DNA of 64,000 nucleotides from Pseudotabrizicola sp. Lineage in GTDB: Bacteria > Pseudomonadota > Alphaproteobacteria > Rhodobacterales > Rhodobacteraceae. The position numbers were made by a program, and so were the translations under genes. The notes under the pieces are model-generated. The model was not told the origin of the DNA and made no database searches. It was given only the letters and a program-made list of their open reading frames with translations. The stretch's first letter is position 1; each line of letters opens with the position of its first letter. The stretch spans positions 113,939 to 177,938 of the forward strand of contig NZ_JAUSNR010000024.1 in the NCBI RefSeq assembly GCF_030656345.1, written 5' to 3'. Below, in pieces: positions 62,557-64,000 of this stretch.

Positions 62557-62904
62557 TCACCCTGCAAGCCGCGGCAAGCCGCTGGTGGCAAGACATTGCA
62601 GGGTGGCCGGACGCTGCGCCACGGTCATGACCGTCTGCACAGTCGACGTGCCCGCACGCGTGCCGACGTCCCGCGCAAGCGACGAGATCTCGGCGGCATT
62701 GGCGTTGTCGATGATGCAGGTCGCCACGCCTTCGGCTGCGGGGCCGGGCATGTATTGCTGCACCACCGGCACCACGACACTGCGGGCTGCCGTCCGGGCC
62801 ACCTTGTCGGCCATATCCTGCGGCGAGCAGGCGGCCAGCGCAAGCGCCAGACCACAAGCTGCCACAGTCACAACGCGATGGCCCAGGGTGTATCGCTTTT
62901 CCAT
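62557..62904 (-). CDS. small predicted lipoprotein inside the sdh operon
   Basis: 115 residues. The signal peptide ends in LAAC (about residue 26), again a lipobox. The mature protein is small and helical, with two further cysteines (ATCIIDNANA and LQCLATSG) that might pair. It lies 10 bases after sdhA. No function is assigned; co-expression with sdhA and sdhB suggests a role near the respiratory complex. Confidence 0.78.
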   Translation of the reverse strand: MEKRYTLGHRVVTVAACGLALALAACSPQDMADKVARTAARSVVVPVVQQYMPGPAAEGVATCIIDNANAAEISSLARDVGTRAGTSTVQTVMTVAQRPATLQCLATSGLPRLAG

Positions 62905-62914
62905 CGGGCGGATC

Positions 62915-64000
62915 TTAATAGACCCGCGCTTTTGGCGCGATCTTTTTCAGGTCGATCCCGCCGTTTTCATACTTGGTCAACGGCTCCAGATGCACCGGAC
63001 GGGTCGAGAGCGTAACCTTTGGGCCATCAACATGGGCGATCGAGTGCACACGCCAGTTCACGTCGTCGCGGTTCGGATAGTCCTCGTGGGCATGGGCACC
63101 ACGGGATTCCTTGCGCGCCTCTGCGGCGACAATGGTGGCCAGCGCGTTCGGCATCAGGTTGGCCAACTCCAGCGTTTCCATCAGGTCCGAGTTCCACACA
63201 AGGCTGCGATCGGTGACGTGCAGATCGTCCATCTTGCGCGCAACGCTGTCCATCTTTGCCACACCTTCGGCCAGTGTCTTGTCGGTGCGGAACACGGCGG
63301 CATCAGACTGCATGGTCTTTTGCATTTCCATCCGCAGTTCTGCAGTCGGGGTGCTGCCTTTGGCGTGACGATAGGCATCAAACCGGCCCAGGATCACATC
63401 GACGGCTGGTTTGTTCACCGGGGCATTGCGCGCCTTCGGATCGACGATTTCACCGGCACGAATGGCGGCGGCCCGACCGAACACCACAAGGTCGATCAAG
63501 CTGTTCGAGCCCAGACGGTTCGCGCCATGCACAGAGGCACAGCCTGCTTCGCCCACGGCCATCAGGCCGGGGAAGATGGCGTCGGGGTTGCCCGGCTGCG
63601 GGTTCAGAACCTCGCCCAGATAGTTGGTCGGAATGCCCCCCATGTTGTAGTGCACGGTCGGCAAAACCGGGATCGGTTCCTTGTGCAGATCGACACCGGC
63701 AAAGATCTTGGCCGATTCCGAAATGCCCGGCAGACGCAGTTCAAGTGTTTCGCGCGGAAGGTGGTTCAGGTGCAGGTGAATGTGGTCCTTGTTCGGCCCG
63801 ACACCGCGGCCCTCACGGATCTCGATGGTCATGCAGCGTGACACCACATCGCGCGACGCCAGATCCTTGTAGGTCGGCGCATAGCGCTCCATGAACCGCT
63901 CGCCCTCCGAGTTGGTCAGATACCCGCCCTCGCCGCGTGCGCCTTCGGTGATCAGGCAACCCGAGCCGTAAATGCCGGTGGGGTGAAACTGCACGAACTC
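62915..64000 (-). CDS. sdhA: succinate dehydrogenase flavoprotein subunit (5' end outside window)
   Basis: About 360 C-terminal residues are visible and the frame is open at base 64000. [33 protein letters not shown] and the FAD/dicarboxylate motif [14 protein letters not shown] are typical of SdhA, including the catalytic Arg region SRDVVSR. It oxidises succinate to fumarate with covalently bound FAD; the FAD-linking His lies in the missing N-terminal half. Confidence 0.97.
   Translation of the reverse strand, partial: EFVQFHPTGIYGSGCLITEGARGEGGYLTNSEGERFMERYAPTYKDLASRDVVSRCMTIEIREGRGVGPNKDHIHLHLNHLPRETLELRLPGISESAKIFAGVDLHKEPIPVLPTVHYNMGGIPTNYLGEVLNPQPGNPDAIFPGLMAVGEAGCASVHGANRLGSNSLIDLVVFGRAAAIRAGEIVDPKARNAPVNKPAVDVILGRFDAYRHAKGSTPTAELRMEMQKTMQSDAAVFRTDKTLAEGVAKMDSVARKMDDLHVTDRSLVWNSDLMETLELANLMPNALATIVAAEARKESRGAHAHEDYPNRDDVNWRVHSIAHVDGPKVTLSTRPVHLEPLTKYENGGIDLKKIAPKARVY

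Overview
The window is a GC-rich chromosomal segment of an alphaproteobacterium, most likely family Rhodobacteraceae (Rhodobacter/Paracoccus/roseobacter type). This rests on gene content and order: an fdsGBA-fdhD-fdsD NAD-linked formate dehydrogenase operon, a fused MrpAB antiporter subunit, ccr and ecm of the ethylmalonyl-CoA pathway beside each other, an frc-type fructose ABC operon with a ROK regulator, sdhA and sdhB separated by small lipoproteins, and very dense genes with many 4-base ATGA stop/start overlaps. The assignment is inference; there is no rRNA or marker gene to fix the genus. I saw no tRNA, rRNA, CRISPR array, transposase, integrase or phage gene. No stretch longer than 300 bases lacks a gene.

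Layout. 1-8.3 kb (minus strand): the end of a CbiX-like chelatase, a short-chain dehydrogenase, and the formate dehydrogenase operon headed by a LysR regulator. 8.4-11.3 kb: adenine deaminase and a DMT-type exporter. 11.3-16.8 kb: a fructose-type ABC uptake operon (frcBCAK), divergent from a sugar mutarotase-like gene and a ROK repressor. 17.0-22.9 kb: a complete Mrp Na+/H+ antiporter operon. 23.0-26.5 kb: deoC plus a two-domain ALDH16-type aldehyde dehydrogenase. 26.5-33.0 kb: YqgE, a periplasmic DsbD-N-like protein, and an RND exporter with its adaptor. 33.0-38.3 kb: moaB and a family-4-like uracil-DNA glycosylase, divergent from pyrB, two small unknown genes, a catalytically dead dihydroorotase homologue, and plsY.

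38.4-47.1 kb: glutamate-cysteine ligase, a membrane protein, rsmE, ubiA, an OmpA-family protein with a small coiled-coil partner, an alpha/beta hydrolase and succinate-semialdehyde dehydrogenase. 47.1-51.1 kb: a YgiB/YgiC-like pair, a stand-alone RAM domain and a UvrD/RecD-like helicase. 51.1-56.0 kb: crotonyl-CoA carboxylase/reductase, an acyltransferase and ethylmalonyl-CoA mutase. 56.0-61.2 kb: purine nucleoside phosphorylase, aldo/keto reductase, a DUF1989 protein, glutathionyl-hydroquinone reductase, and a BLUF photoreceptor with a tiny membrane partner. 61.4-64.0 kb: sdhB, two small lipoproteins and most of sdhA.

Working together: the metabolic genes point to carbon-flexible aerobic or facultative growth. 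Formate is oxidised to NADH, fructose-type sugars are imported, deoxyribonucleosides are broken down (deoD, deoC, aldehyde dehydrogenase), acetyl-CoA is assimilated through the ethylmalonyl-CoA pathway, and succinate is oxidised by Sdh. Most of the window is ordinary core genome. The features most worth a second look are the pseudo-dihydroorotase operon with two unknown partners, a uracil-DNA glycosylase that has lost most iron-sulfur ligands, the BLUF/mini-protein pair, the Sdh-linked lipoproteins, and several intergenic repeat elements.
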